DNA from: Candidatus Krumholzibacteriota bacterium
GTDB lineage: Bacteria; Krumholzibacteriota; Krumholzibacteriia; JAJRXK01
DNA: 55,624 bases
Direction: 5' to 3'
Assembly: GCA_024276305.1 (NCBI GenBank)
Contig: JAJRXK010000001.1
Coordinates: 1 to 55,624 of the forward strand
Part shown: piece by piece, positions 36,970 to 45,828 of the stretch
How the letters are laid out: each line of letters opens with the position of its first letter
How positions within the stretch are numbered: position 1 is the stretch's first letter
Translations under genes and position numbers: made by a program
The notes under the pieces: model-generated
Databases searched by the model: none
What the model saw: the letters and a program-made list of their open reading frames with translations, nothing else
What the model was told of the DNA's origin: nothing

Positions 36970-37010
36970 GACCCGTCTCATTTCTTTCGTCCACGGGAGT
37001 CGAGCGCGCC

Positions 37011-39506
37011 ATGCGGAAACTCTTCGACGCTGATCACGGCGTCGCTGCCCTGTTGTTCTTGGTGAGTATGGGCGTCTACGCGGCGACCACTTCTCCGAGC
37101 ATCGCGTTCTGGGATTGTGGAGAGTTCGTCTCCTCCGCCTATACCCTGGGCATCCCTCACCAGCCGGGGACTCCGCTCTACGTTCTGGTGGGCAAGGTCT
37201 TCAGTCTCCTGCCGCTCTTCGGTCTCACCGTGGCCCGAAAGATCAACCTGATGAGTGGCTTCTTCGCGGCCCTCGCGGTGGTCTTCATGTACTTGACCGC
37301 ACTACGTCTGCAGCGGAATTGGGTACAGGAGAAGGTGGCTCCTTCGCCGGCCTGGTTACAGCGCACGGGAGCTGCGGTCGGAGCGCTCTTTCTGGCCTTC
37401 AGTACGACCTTCTGGACCAGCGCGATCGAGGCAGAGGTCTACTCCTTGGCTTCCTTCACTCTCGCCTTCGTGTCCTTTCTGGCGGTTCGCTGGTACGAGT
37501 TGAGGGACAAGGCGAGCAGCGCGACCTTGATGCTGCTCATCGTCTACCTCATGGGTATGTCGGTCGGATTCCACATGGGATCGATCCTGGTCTTTCCCGG
37601 CGTGTTCCTCATGGTCATTCTGGCCGATCGCAAGGCTCTGACCTCGGTGGACATGGTATTGGTGTCGGGAGTGATGGGCGCGTTCGTGCTGTCCACCATG
37701 AAGGCGCCGGACTTGTTGGTGTTGTTCATCTTCGGAGTCTGCCTCGCGGGCGCGATCTGGCGTCTGTTGACCTACGGCAGCCAGGACGAGATCGCGGAGA
37801 ATCGGTGGTTCGCCCTGGCGGGAATCGCCTTGTTTCTTCTGGGCCTGTCCGTCCACCTCTTCATGCTGATCCGAGCCCATCAAGACCCGCTCATCAACCA
37901 GACCGACCCCACGACTTTCGATCGCCTGCTGACCGTGCTCCGCCGCGAACAGTATCCGCCCCGAAGCCCATTCCACCGTGAAGCTCCACTGATCTGGCAG
38001 ATCGGGCACTTCCTGGGCAGCGTTTCGTGGAAGGGGGGGCAACTGGCGGGTCGGCCGGTGACCGGCTATCTCCAGCAATTCACCTTCTTTTCGAAGCCGA
38101 ATTTCGCAGACACTCTCGTGCCGCTCACCCTCTGGGTCTTCGGTTTGTGGTACCAGCTGAAGGGGCACTGGCGTCAGTTCTGGGTCTTCTTCGTCGTGCT
38201 GCTGGTGAACTCGGTGGGGTTGATCATCCTGCTCAACTTCACCGATCAGGAGGTCAGGGACCGAGACTATTTCTACTTCGGCGCTTATCAATTCCTGAGT
38301 CTGTTCATCAGTCTCGGCGCCGCGGGTCTGTTGCGTTCGGCCTGGGAAACGTGGAAGGACGCATCTGCGACACGGTTGGCGTTGAAGTGTTGCGCGGGGC
38401 TCTTGATTCTGTTGCCCTTGTCGCCGGTACTCTTCGGCCCCTTCGGTCATCAAAAGTGGTTCGAGCACGACCGCAGCCACAACCTCATCGCGCGCAACTA
38501 TGGTTACAACATTCTGGCGAGCTTGCCTCCGAATGCGATCCTGGCCACGAATGGCGACAACGACACCTTCCCCTTGTGGTATCTCCAACAGGTGGAGGGC
38601 TATCGTACGGACGTGAGGGTGGTCAACCTCAGCTTGATCAACCTGCCGTGGTACATCAAGCAGTTGCGAGACTACGAGCCGACCGTTCCCATTCGGTGGA
38701 ACGACGCGCAGATCGATGGCAAGGAAGACATCGTTTATCGCAAGTGGCGTTGTCGGCTCGAAGCCGAGCGGATGCCTGATGGCGAGCCGGCTTGGGTGCG
38801 CGACAAGACGATGTGGCACATCGTGCGTGAGAACAAGTGGGAGCGTCCCATCTACTATGCGGTTACCGTTCCCAATCGAAACATCGGGATGTTCGTTCCT
38901 TACCTGGAGATGGAAGGATTGGTCTATCGGTTGACGCCCGACCGGAACGAGACCGGCGATCCTCGCATCGACCCCGACAAGATCTGGCGGAACTTTACGG
39001 AAGTCTATGACTTCAGGTCGGTTCTCGATGCGGAAGGCAACGCGGATCACACCGTGTATCGGGACGCTCAATCCGAACACCTTCTTCGCAACTATCCCGC
39101 AGCTCTGGGTCGAGTGGGCTACTTCGCGGCGAAGCGTGGAGACTTCGACCTTGCCCAGGAGGCGCTCGAATTCGCCTACGGCCTCGAGCCGACATTTCCG
39201 GTCGTCGGAGACATCCTTCCCTATGTGTACATGCGGGTGGGTGAGTACGACAAAGCCGAAGCAGTGGCGGAGAAGTTCTTGGAGGTAGAGATCGATCCAG
39301 TGCGGTCTGCGATGGATGTGGCCCAGGCCTACCTTCAGTTGGACAAGCCGGAGCGGGCGGTGAAGTGGTCCAAGGAGCTCTACGATCGTGCGCCTGACGT
39401 GCCGGATTACACTCAACTCTACGTGCGTTCGCTGGTTCTGGCTGGCCGCGACGAAGATGCCAGGGGAATCATGGAGGAGTGGGTCCGACGCACTGGAGAC
39501 GTTTAG
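37011..39506 (+). CDS. DUF2723 GT-C-like membrane protein with TPR tail
   Basis: 831 residues. About 11-12 membrane helices lie within residues 10-470. The DUF2723 signature is clear near the N-terminus (SPSIAFWDCGEFVSSAYTL, then GIPHQPGTPLYVLVGK), with Asp/Glu in the first extracytoplasmic loop as in GT-C glycosyltransferases and protein O-mannosyltransferases. A soluble segment at about 490-680 carries NYGYNILASLPPNAILATNGDND and SLINLPWYIKQL. The last 120 residues contain TPR-like repeats (LAQEALEFAYGLEPTFPVV, AYLQLDKPERAVKWSKELYD). Predicted to transfer a polyprenyl-linked sugar on the outer face of the inner membrane; the acceptor is unknown. ATG 37011 has a candidate promoter 42-70 nt upstream. 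Confidence 0.82.
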   Translation: MRKLFDADHGVAALLFLVSMGVYAATTSPSIAFWDCGEFVSSAYTLGIPHQPGTPLYVLVGKVFSLLPLFGLTVARKINLMSGFFAALAVVFMYLTALRLQRNWVQEKVAPSPAWLQRTGAAVGALFLAFSTTFWTSAIEAEVYSLASFTLAFVSFLAVRWYELRDKASSATLMLLIVYLMGMSVGFHMGSILVFPGVFLMVILADRKALTSVDMVLVSGVMGAFVLSTMKAPDLLVLFIFGVCLAGAIWRLLTYGSQDEIAENRWFALAGIALFLLGLSVHLFMLIRAHQDPLINQTDPTTFDRLLTVLRREQYPPRSPFHREAPLIWQIGHFLGSVSWKGGQLAGRPVTGYLQQFTFFSKPNFADTLVPLTLWVFGLWYQLKGHWRQFWVFFVVLLVNSVGLIILLNFTDQEVRDRDYFYFGAYQFLSLFISLGAAGLLRSAWETWKDASATRLALKCCAGLLILLPLSPVLFGPFGHQKWFEHDRSHNLIARNYGYNILASLPPNAILATNGDNDTFPLWYLQQVEGYRTDVRVVNLSLINLPWYIKQLRDYEPTVPIRWNDAQIDGKEDIVYRKWRCRLEAERMPDGEPAWVRDKTMWHIVRENKWERPIYYAVTVPNRNIGMFVPYLEMEGLVYRLTPDRNETGDPRIDPDKIWRNFTEVYDFRSVLDAEGNADHTVYRDAQSEHLLRNYPAALGRVGYFAAKRGDFDLAQEALEFAYGLEPTFPVVGDILPYVYMRVGEYDKAEAVAEKFLEVEIDPVRSAMDVAQAYLQLDKPERAVKWSKELYDRAPDVPDYTQLYVRSLVLAGRDEDARGIMEEWVRRTGDV

Positions 39507-39571
39507 GCGCGGGAGCAATTCGAGCGATTCCTGCTCGAAGAGGATTCCACACGAAGCCAGGGCGGCGGGCA

Positions 39572-40594
39572 GTGAGTTCGGGCTTCGATCTCCCTTCGGC
39601 GTGGAGCGGAGAGTCGCGGCGAGTTCTGGTGACCGGGTGCGCTGGCTTTCTCGGGAGTACGCTCACGGACGTCCTGGTGGAAGCGGGGCACGATGTCGTC
39701 GGCATCGACTCCTTCACCGACTACTACGATCCTGATCTGAAGCGCGAGAATCTGGCTGGGGCCATTGCTCAGTCCAACTTTCGCCTGATAGAACGTGACC
39801 TGAATGATTGCGATCTTCCTGCATTGCTCGCAGACCGTGAATTCTGCTTCCATTTTGCCGCCCAGGCCGGGGTCCGGGCTTCCTGGGGAAGTGAATTCGA
39901 TCTGTACCTGCGATCGAATATTCGGGCGACGCAGCTCTTACTGGAGTCTGCCGCCCGGGTTCGGCGTGAAGGCGGCACTCTACGGCGACTGGTCTATTCG
40001 AGCTCGAGCAGCGTCTACGGGAATCAGCCGCGCTATCCGGTGGCGGAGGACGTGGTCAAGCAGCCCTTCAGCCCTTATGGCGTCACCAAGCTGGCCGCGG
40101 AACAGCTCTGCGTGCTCTACGGAGAGAACTTCGATCTGCCCTCTACGAGCTTGCGTTACTTCACGGTCTACGGGCCCCGGCAGCGGCCGGACATGGCCTT
40201 CCGAAAGTTCCTCGAGGCGGCCCATCGAGGTCAGCCCTGGAGGATCTACGGCGACGGGCGGCAGACCCGAGACTTCACCTATGTCGAGGATGCCGTTCGC
40301 GCGAATCTTCTCGCGGCCGATGAAACTACGGCCTGGTCGGTGTACAATGTAGGCGGCGGTTCCCGAGTGGTGCTTTCCGATGCGTTGGATCTGTTGCGGA
40401 GCGCATGCCTTCGACACCACTTGGCAGAAGAGGTCACGGTGGACTACGTGGCGAGGGTGGAGGGAGACGTCCTCCACACCGCCTCGGATGGCAGTCGCAT
40501 TCGTGAGGCACTGGGCTTCGAAGCACGCGTTGGTTTGGCCGAGGGATTGGACGCGGAGTGTCGTTGGTTGTCGGAAAGGATCAGCGGATCATGA
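39572..40594 (+). CDS. NAD-dependent nucleotide-sugar epimerase/dehydratase
   Basis: SDR-family sugar-nucleotide enzyme, about 340 residues. Rossmann motif VTGCAGFLGSTLTDVL near the start, FHFAAQAGVRASW, the serine-rich LVYSSSSSVYGNQPRYP and the YxxxK catalytic pair in FSPYGVTKLAAE, then RYFTVYGPRQRPDMAF. DSFTDYYDPDLKREN and GVRASWG match UDP-glucuronate 4-epimerases (uronate epimerase group) better than GalE, but the substrate is not certain. GTG 39572 is chosen to give a normal N-terminus; upstream starts would overlap the DUF2723 gene. The stop overlaps the next gene (ATGA). Confidence 0.86.
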   Translation: MSSGFDLPSAWSGESRRVLVTGCAGFLGSTLTDVLVEAGHDVVGIDSFTDYYDPDLKRENLAGAIAQSNFRLIERDLNDCDLPALLADREFCFHFAAQAGVRASWGSEFDLYLRSNIRATQLLLESAARVRREGGTLRRLVYSSSSSVYGNQPRYPVAEDVVKQPFSPYGVTKLAAEQLCVLYGENFDLPSTSLRYFTVYGPRQRPDMAFRKFLEAAHRGQPWRIYGDGRQTRDFTYVEDAVRANLLAADETTAWSVYNVGGGSRVVLSDALDLLRSACLRHHLAEEVTVDYVARVEGDVLHTASDGSRIREALGFEARVGLAEGLDAECRWLSERISGS

Positions 40595-41595
40595 ACCACT
40601 CAGCGGTGCCCGCGCAAGCGGGGCCTGGAGTCGATGTCGAAGAGTTGAGAACAGAGCTCTTCTCCTCGGGTGAGTGCGATCTCACCGTGCTGATTCCGGC
40701 CTACAACGAGGCGGAGAGCTTGCCGGAACTCATCGAGCGGGTCAGTTCCGAGTGCCGGAGTCTCGATCTTCGTTTCGAGATCTTGGTCATCGATGACGGG
40801 AGTACCGATGGCACGGCGCAGTTGCTCCGAGAGCTCCGTCAGAGTCATCCCTCGCTGATCTGCGTGCAATTCTTGCGCAACTACGGCAAGTCGGCCGCTC
40901 TGGCGGCCGGATTCGAGAGAGCCCGCGGATCGGTGATCATCACCATGGATGCGGATCTGCAGGACGACCCCGCCGAGATCGGGAATCTGTTGGCGGCCCT
41001 CGCGGGAGGACTCGATCTGGTGAGTGGTTGGAAGCAGGATCGAAAGGATCCCTTCATCAAGACCAGCACCAGCAAAGTGTTCAATCGGGTGACCGGACAC
41101 TTCACCGGGATCCGCCTTCACGATTTCAACTGCGGGTTGAAGGCCTACCGTCGAGAAGTGGCGAAGTCTCTACGGGTCTACGGGGAATTGCACCGCTACC
41201 TCCCCGTTCTCTCGCACGTCATGGGATTCCGAGTAGGAGAGATTCCGGTCCGCCACCACGCACGGCAACATGGGGTGACGAAGTTCGGTCGGGCGCGCTT
41301 TCTCAATGGAGTGTTCGATCTGATGACCGTTCTCTTTCTCACCCGTCAGCAGACCTCTCCGCTCCATTTCTTCGGTCGCGTGGGTCTGGTGTTCGGAGGC
41401 TTGGGTGCGGTGATCAGTCTCTACTTCTTGGGAGTGTGGTTGACCGGTCACGGTCTTCGGCTGCGGCCTCTGATGCTGTTGGGAATCTCCTTTCTCCTGG
41501 TGGCGATCCAATTCATCAGCTTGGGACTGTTGGCGGAACTCTTGGTTGCAGCACGTGGACAGACTCAGGTGTACCGAGTCCGGGCTGAGGACTGA
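40591..41595 (+). CDS. GT2 polyprenyl-phosphate glycosyltransferase (GtrB/ArnC-like)
   Basis: 334 residues. The GT-A domain (about 35-260) shows VLIPAYNEAESLPELIERV, VIDDGSTDGTAQLL, FLRNYGKSAALAAGFERARG and the metal-binding MDADLQDDP. Two C-terminal membrane helices lie at about residues 272-325, as in GtrB, ArnC and related enzymes that charge polyprenyl phosphate with a sugar on the cytoplasmic side. This makes it a likely donor-forming enzyme for the GT-C proteins of the cluster. The sugar cannot be assigned. ATG 40591 overlaps the epimerase stop; the epimerase product may be its donor. Confidence 0.88.
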   Translation: MNHSAVPAQAGPGVDVEELRTELFSSGECDLTVLIPAYNEAESLPELIERVSSECRSLDLRFEILVIDDGSTDGTAQLLRELRQSHPSLICVQFLRNYGKSAALAAGFERARGSVIITMDADLQDDPAEIGNLLAALAGGLDLVSGWKQDRKDPFIKTSTSKVFNRVTGHFTGIRLHDFNCGLKAYRREVAKSLRVYGELHRYLPVLSHVMGFRVGEIPVRHHARQHGVTKFGRARFLNGVFDLMTVLFLTRQQTSPLHFFGRVGLVFGGLGAVISLYFLGVWLTGHGLRLRPLMLLGISFLLVAIQFISLGLLAELLVAARGQTQVYRVRAED

Positions 41596-41597
41596 GG

Positions 41598-42551
41598 GTG
41601 GAGGAGTTGCCGCGACTGGGGGTCGTTGTCCTGAACTGGAACGGGCGATCGCATCTCGAGTCCTGTCTTCCGGGACTCGTTCGCGCCTGTGGGAGCCGGC
41701 ACTTCGCCTTGGTGGTGGACAACGACAGTCGAGATGGAAGCGCGGATTGGATTCGCGAACACCATCCAGAACTGGAACTGCTCGTCCTCTCCGAGAACCG
41801 ACGATTCGCGGGGGGGAACAACGCCGGCGTGCAGCGGGCCCTGGAACGAGGCGCCGACGTGGTGGTCTGCCTCAACAACGACACGCGGGTGGAGGAAGGG
41901 CTTCTCGACGCCTTGGCCGAGGTCTTTCTTCGGGATGATTCGATCGCCGTGGTGGGCCCTCGCATCGTCTACGCCGACGCTCCCGAGAAGATCTGGTTCG
42001 GGGGGGGAGAGGGGAATCCTGCAACCGGGTGGGTCTCCCATCGCGCGCTGCGGAGCTCCACCGCGAAGGGATCGGATCCGGAAGGCGACACCGCCTGGAT
42101 CACCGGTTGTTGCTTGGCCGTGCGAGCCGAGGTGTGGGAGGCTCTGGGTGGACTCGACGAGACCTTCTACATCTACTCCGAAGACGTGGATTTCTGCTTG
42201 CGGGCCCGGAAAATGGGCGGCCGAGTGTTCTACACCCCCCGAGGCCGGCTCCGCCACGCCGTGAGTTCGTCGGTGGGAGGCCAGGACTCCCCCTTCAAGG
42301 CCTATCATCGCACCCGTTCTCGGTGGCAGCTCCTCGGCCGTCATGGGGAGGGCGTCCTCTGGCCGGCGGGGGTGTTGGTCCAGGATCTCTTTCTCCTCTC
42401 GCGTTGTCTCCTGCGTGGGCGTTTTGGGGCCGCGATGGCCGTGGCTGAGGCATGGTGGGACCTGATGTCTCCGGGCAACCCGCTGCGACATCCGGCCGGA
42501 GAGCTCCTATCGGGAGCTGGTACTTGCGCCACGAAGGCCCCCCCGCCATGA
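41598..42551 (+). CDS. GT2 glycosyltransferase (rhamnosyltransferase-like)
   Basis: 317 residues, GT-A fold of the WbbL-like group. VVVLNWNGRSHLESCLPGL, LVVDNDSRDGSADWI, FAGGNNAGVQRALERGA, the DxD-like CLNNDTRVEEG, and GCCLAVRAEVWEALGGLDE followed by YSEDVDFCLRARKMGG are all standard for this group. No membrane helix is certain although residues 260-300 are fairly hydrophobic. It probably adds a deoxysugar to a growing lipid-linked oligosaccharide. GTG 41598 lies 2 nt after the preceding stop. Confidence 0.88.
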   Translation: MEELPRLGVVVLNWNGRSHLESCLPGLVRACGSRHFALVVDNDSRDGSADWIREHHPELELLVLSENRRFAGGNNAGVQRALERGADVVVCLNNDTRVEEGLLDALAEVFLRDDSIAVVGPRIVYADAPEKIWFGGGEGNPATGWVSHRALRSSTAKGSDPEGDTAWITGCCLAVRAEVWEALGGLDETFYIYSEDVDFCLRARKMGGRVFYTPRGRLRHAVSSSVGGQDSPFKAYHRTRSRWQLLGRHGEGVLWPAGVLVQDLFLLSRCLLRGRFGAAMAVAEAWWDLMSPGNPLRHPAGELLSGAGTCATKAPPP

Positions 42552-42588
42552 TGCGTCTTGGACTCGATCGAATCAGAGGGGGCCTGGG

Positions 42589-45117
42589 GTGATCCAGTGG
42601 AAAGCACCGACGGAGTTGCGGCCCGCCGGCCTCGCGCTCGTGATGCTCATCGCGGCGCTGGTCTGGATGCATCCGGAGATCACCTGGAAGGGGGCGGTCT
42701 ATTCCAGCAGTGATACCCAGGCGGCAGCGGCTTTCCAGAGCGCGGGGCAGCGTTCCCTCGAGGCCGGCGAATACCCCTACTGGAATCCCTTCGTATTCAC
42801 CGGAATGCCCTCCTTCGCGAGTCTCGCTTACAACCCCGGGGTCTATCCGCTCACCGCTCCCTTGCACGCGGTGCGCGAGTTCCTGAACCTGCCTCCCATG
42901 ACCTGGCTCCTCTTCCATCTCTGGTTGATGGGAGTGGGGATGACGGGGTATCTGCGTTGGCGGGGGGCCTCGTGGGCCAGTGCCACCGTGGGTGGGGTGC
43001 TCTTCATGAGTCTTCCCAAGATCCTGGCCTGGTCGGCTTATGGGCATGGCACCAAAGTGGGAACCTTTGCGTGGTTTCCCTGGGCGATCTGGACTGCGGA
43101 AGCGGCGCTGCGGAAGTCTTCGCTGCGGTGGGCCGCGGCTCTGGCCCTGGTGCTGTCGATGCAGCTACTGCGCGCGCATGTGCAAATCGTCTACTACACG
43201 GTGATGACCATTGCGATCTGGGTTGGAGCTCAGGCCTGGGCTGAGCTTCGAGGAGGCGGCTGTCGGTCTCGGCTGGGTCGGTCGGTGGTGTGGGTGGGCC
43301 TGGCGGGTCTTCTCGCATTGGGGGTCGCCGCGACCCTCTACCTGCCGGTCCTGGAGTATCAGGGCTGGTCCATTCGCGGGGCTAGTGGGGGAGGGGCCGC
43401 GGCGGCCACGAGCGCCTACGACTACGCCACGAGCTGGAGCATGAGGTGGTCGGAGATTGCGACCTTCTGGTGGCCCACCGCCGTGGGCTACGGTCGAGCT
43501 GCCTACGTCGGGGGAATGCCCTTCACCGATTACCCGCACTACCTGGGGTTGCCGCTCCTGCTGCTGGCCGCATTCGGCGTGGCCACGCGTCGCGATCGTT
43601 GGTCTTGGGCTGCAATGTCGGTCGTGCTTCTCTCGACCCTCGTGGCTCTCGGGAAATACGGCCCCGTCTATCGATTGTTCTACGACATTTTGCCCGGGTT
43701 CCAGAAGTTTCGAGTGCCGGTGATGATCCTTTGTATCCAGCACTTTGCGGTGGTGGTCCTCGCCGCTGGTGGACTCGACTCGGTGGCGGAGCGATTGCGG
43801 GGAACCCGCCCGCGGTGGATGGGACTCCCGCTGGCGGCGGGATTGGTGTTCACCGGAGTGGTGCTGGTGGGCTTGGGGAGCGTGGGGTCGACCGCGTGGC
43901 AGAGTTGGCTCCAGGATCACTGGTCCCAGTTGGCCCAGTCCGCGGGACGGGGGCGTCCACCCTTCGCCGCCATGCAAGCGGTGGCCGAGATCGCGACGGG
44001 CGATGCGCTTCGCTTGGGTTTGGTCCTCGTGGCTCTGGTCGGAGTCGGGGTCGGGATGGGTCGGCGACGACTCTCGGCGACGGTGGGGATCGCGCTCATT
44101 GGGATGCTGCTCTTCATCGACATTTGGAGAGTGGACCTGGTACTGCTCCATCCCGAGCGGGGATTGCCGAGCTTGGCTCGTCAGGGCCAACAGGTCGTCG
44201 CCGCCCCGTCCGAAGCGGTGGTGCGGCACCTGAGAGCATTCGAGGAATACACCGCGCCTTCGGAACTCAGCACCTGGCTGCTGGAACAGTCCACGCGGCC
44301 GAGGGTCTGGCCGATTCTGGGACCTCGGGCGACGGACAATGTGTTGGCCGCGCGGGGGATCGTGAGTCTGGGCGGATACTATGCGGCCAAGCTCAAGGTG
44401 TACGAAGATTTGCGTGAGAGGCTCTACGCGCCGGGTCGTCCGGAGGTGAAGCTGGCGAATCTCCTCGCGGCGGAGTTCGTTCTCAGTCCACAGTCCTTCT
44501 CCGAGGAGACCCTCGCGGCTCTCCGTCGCATGGGTTTGGACTTGGGTTCCGAGGCTGAGTACGTGGGTGAAGAAGGCGTGGTCTATCGTAATCTCAGCTC
44601 GGGGCCGAGGGCCTGGCTGGTGCACCGGGTCGAGCTCGAAGAAGCTGGGCAGACCACGACTGGTGTGTTGCCATCGACTTCGGTGTTGGATCGCGTCGTG
44701 GCGCCGAGTTTCGCCGTCGCAGACCGTGCCATCGTTTCCGGACCGCCCGATCCTCTGCCCGCTCCCGCTTCGGGACCGGAGCGCGTGGAGCTGCGGAAGG
44801 AGACCTTCCATCGATTGGAGTACGAGGTCGAGTCCACTGCGAACGCTCTCGTGGTATTTGCCGAGATCTGGTATCCGCAGTGGCATGCGCGTGTGGACGG
44901 GAAGAGAGTGGAGCTGCTCCGCGCGGATCTCGCCCTGCGGGCAGTAGCCGTTCCTGCGGGCCAGCACGTGGTAGAATTGGAGTACGTCGCCGGGAGCCAC
45001 CGGGTAGGGGAGTGGATACGAGCACTGAGCTTGTTGGTGATTCTGGCGGGATGGTTGTTTCCGCTGCTGCTGCGTCGGCGCACGAGTGCACCCGGAGAAG
45101 GAGCCGAGGGTTCATGA
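42589..45117 (+). CDS. YfhO-like membrane protein
   Basis: 842-residue membrane protein of the bacterial YfhO family, GT-C-like. About 11-13 hydrophobic helices between residues 12 and 530 and one or two more at the C-terminus (ALSLLVILAGWLFPLLL). The N-terminal loop AVYSSSDTQAAAAFQSAGQ followed by YPYWNPFVFTGMPSFASLAY is characteristic. Residues 540-800 are a soluble region ending in VVFAEIWYPQWHARVDGK, the family's C-terminal block. YfhO of Listeria and Bacillus glycosylates teichoic acids using a polyprenyl-linked sugar; here the acceptor is unknown. GTG 42589 follows an AGAGGGGGCC region. It overlaps the Dpm1-like gene by ATGA. Confidence 0.84.
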   Translation: MIQWKAPTELRPAGLALVMLIAALVWMHPEITWKGAVYSSSDTQAAAAFQSAGQRSLEAGEYPYWNPFVFTGMPSFASLAYNPGVYPLTAPLHAVREFLNLPPMTWLLFHLWLMGVGMTGYLRWRGASWASATVGGVLFMSLPKILAWSAYGHGTKVGTFAWFPWAIWTAEAALRKSSLRWAAALALVLSMQLLRAHVQIVYYTVMTIAIWVGAQAWAELRGGGCRSRLGRSVVWVGLAGLLALGVAATLYLPVLEYQGWSIRGASGGGAAAATSAYDYATSWSMRWSEIATFWWPTAVGYGRAAYVGGMPFTDYPHYLGLPLLLLAAFGVATRRDRWSWAAMSVVLLSTLVALGKYGPVYRLFYDILPGFQKFRVPVMILCIQHFAVVVLAAGGLDSVAERLRGTRPRWMGLPLAAGLVFTGVVLVGLGSVGSTAWQSWLQDHWSQLAQSAGRGRPPFAAMQAVAEIATGDALRLGLVLVALVGVGVGMGRRRLSATVGIALIGMLLFIDIWRVDLVLLHPERGLPSLARQGQQVVAAPSEAVVRHLRAFEEYTAPSELSTWLLEQSTRPRVWPILGPRATDNVLAARGIVSLGGYYAAKLKVYEDLRERLYAPGRPEVKLANLLAAEFVLSPQSFSEETLAALRRMGLDLGSEAEYVGEEGVVYRNLSSGPRAWLVHRVELEEAGQTTTGVLPSTSVLDRVVAPSFAVADRAIVSGPPDPLPAPASGPERVELRKETFHRLEYEVESTANALVVFAEIWYPQWHARVDGKRVELLRADLALRAVAVPAGQHVVELEYVAGSHRVGEWIRALSLLVILAGWLFPLLLRRRTSAPGEGAEGS

Positions 45118-45821
45118 AATCACTGGTGATCATTCCGACCTATGACGAGGCCACGAATATACGCCGCATCGTCCCCGCGGTGCTCGAACAGTCCGACGAC
45201 CTGCACGTGCTCGTGGTGGACGACAACAGTCCCGATGGCACCGGCGACATCGTGGATGAGATGGCGGCCGAGAACCCTCGGATCCAGTGCTTGCATCGAG
45301 AGGACAAAGGTGGGCTGGGATCGGCCTACATCGCGGGATTCCGTCACGCGCTCGAGCACACCGACGCGGAATTCATTTTCGAGATGGACGCCGATTTTTC
45401 TCATGATCCCGCCACCATTCCGGATTTCCTCGAGGCCATCGAAGATGCAGACCTAGTGGTCGGCAGCCGCTACTTGGACGGAATCACGGTCATGAATTGG
45501 CCGCTTTCTCGACTCATCCTGAGTGTGGTGGCGAATACCTACGCGAGTTTGGTGACCGGCATTCCCATCAAGGACTGCACCGGAGGCTTCAAGTGCTTCC
45601 GCCGCGAGACTCTCGAGGCGATGCCTCTCGATCGTGTGCGAAGCGATGGATATGCCTTCCAGATCGAACTCAACTTTCACGTACATCGGGCTGGACTGCG
45701 CATCCGAGAAATCCCCATCGTGTTCACGGACCGCGTCGAAGGGGTGAGCAAGATGTCCCGAAGGATCATCTGGGAGGCCGTCTGGATGGTGTGGCGTCTA
45801 CGGTTGTTCCCCGATCGCTGA
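45114..45821 (+). CDS. Dolichol-phosphate-mannose synthase-like GT2
   Basis: 235-residue soluble GT2 without C-terminal membrane helices, matching polyprenol-monophosphomannose synthases: LVIIPTYDEATNIRRIVPAV, VVDDNSPDGTGDIVDEM, GLGSAYIAGFRHAL, the metal-binding MDADFSHDP and DLVVGSRYL. The C-terminal CTGGFKCFRRETLEAM and IREIPIVFTDR blocks complete the family pattern. The likely reaction is GDP-mannose plus polyprenyl phosphate to polyprenyl-P-mannose. GDP-mannose would come from 14064-16525. It is cotranscribed with the YfhO-like gene, its likely user. Specificity for mannose is inferred from family. Confidence 0.88.
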   Translation: MKSLVIIPTYDEATNIRRIVPAVLEQSDDLHVLVVDDNSPDGTGDIVDEMAAENPRIQCLHREDKGGLGSAYIAGFRHALEHTDAEFIFEMDADFSHDPATIPDFLEAIEDADLVVGSRYLDGITVMNWPLSRLILSVVANTYASLVTGIPIKDCTGGFKCFRRETLEAMPLDRVRSDGYAFQIELNFHVHRAGLRIREIPIVFTDRVEGVSKMSRRIIWEAVWMVWRLRLFPDR

Positions 45822-45828
45822 GCACGAC

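Noticed and set aside
37356-39518. A 720-codon open frame on the minus strand opposite the DUF2723 gene
   Set aside because: Low-complexity, His/Glu/Gln-rich translation typical of an antisense shadow; no ribosome-binding site or family match.
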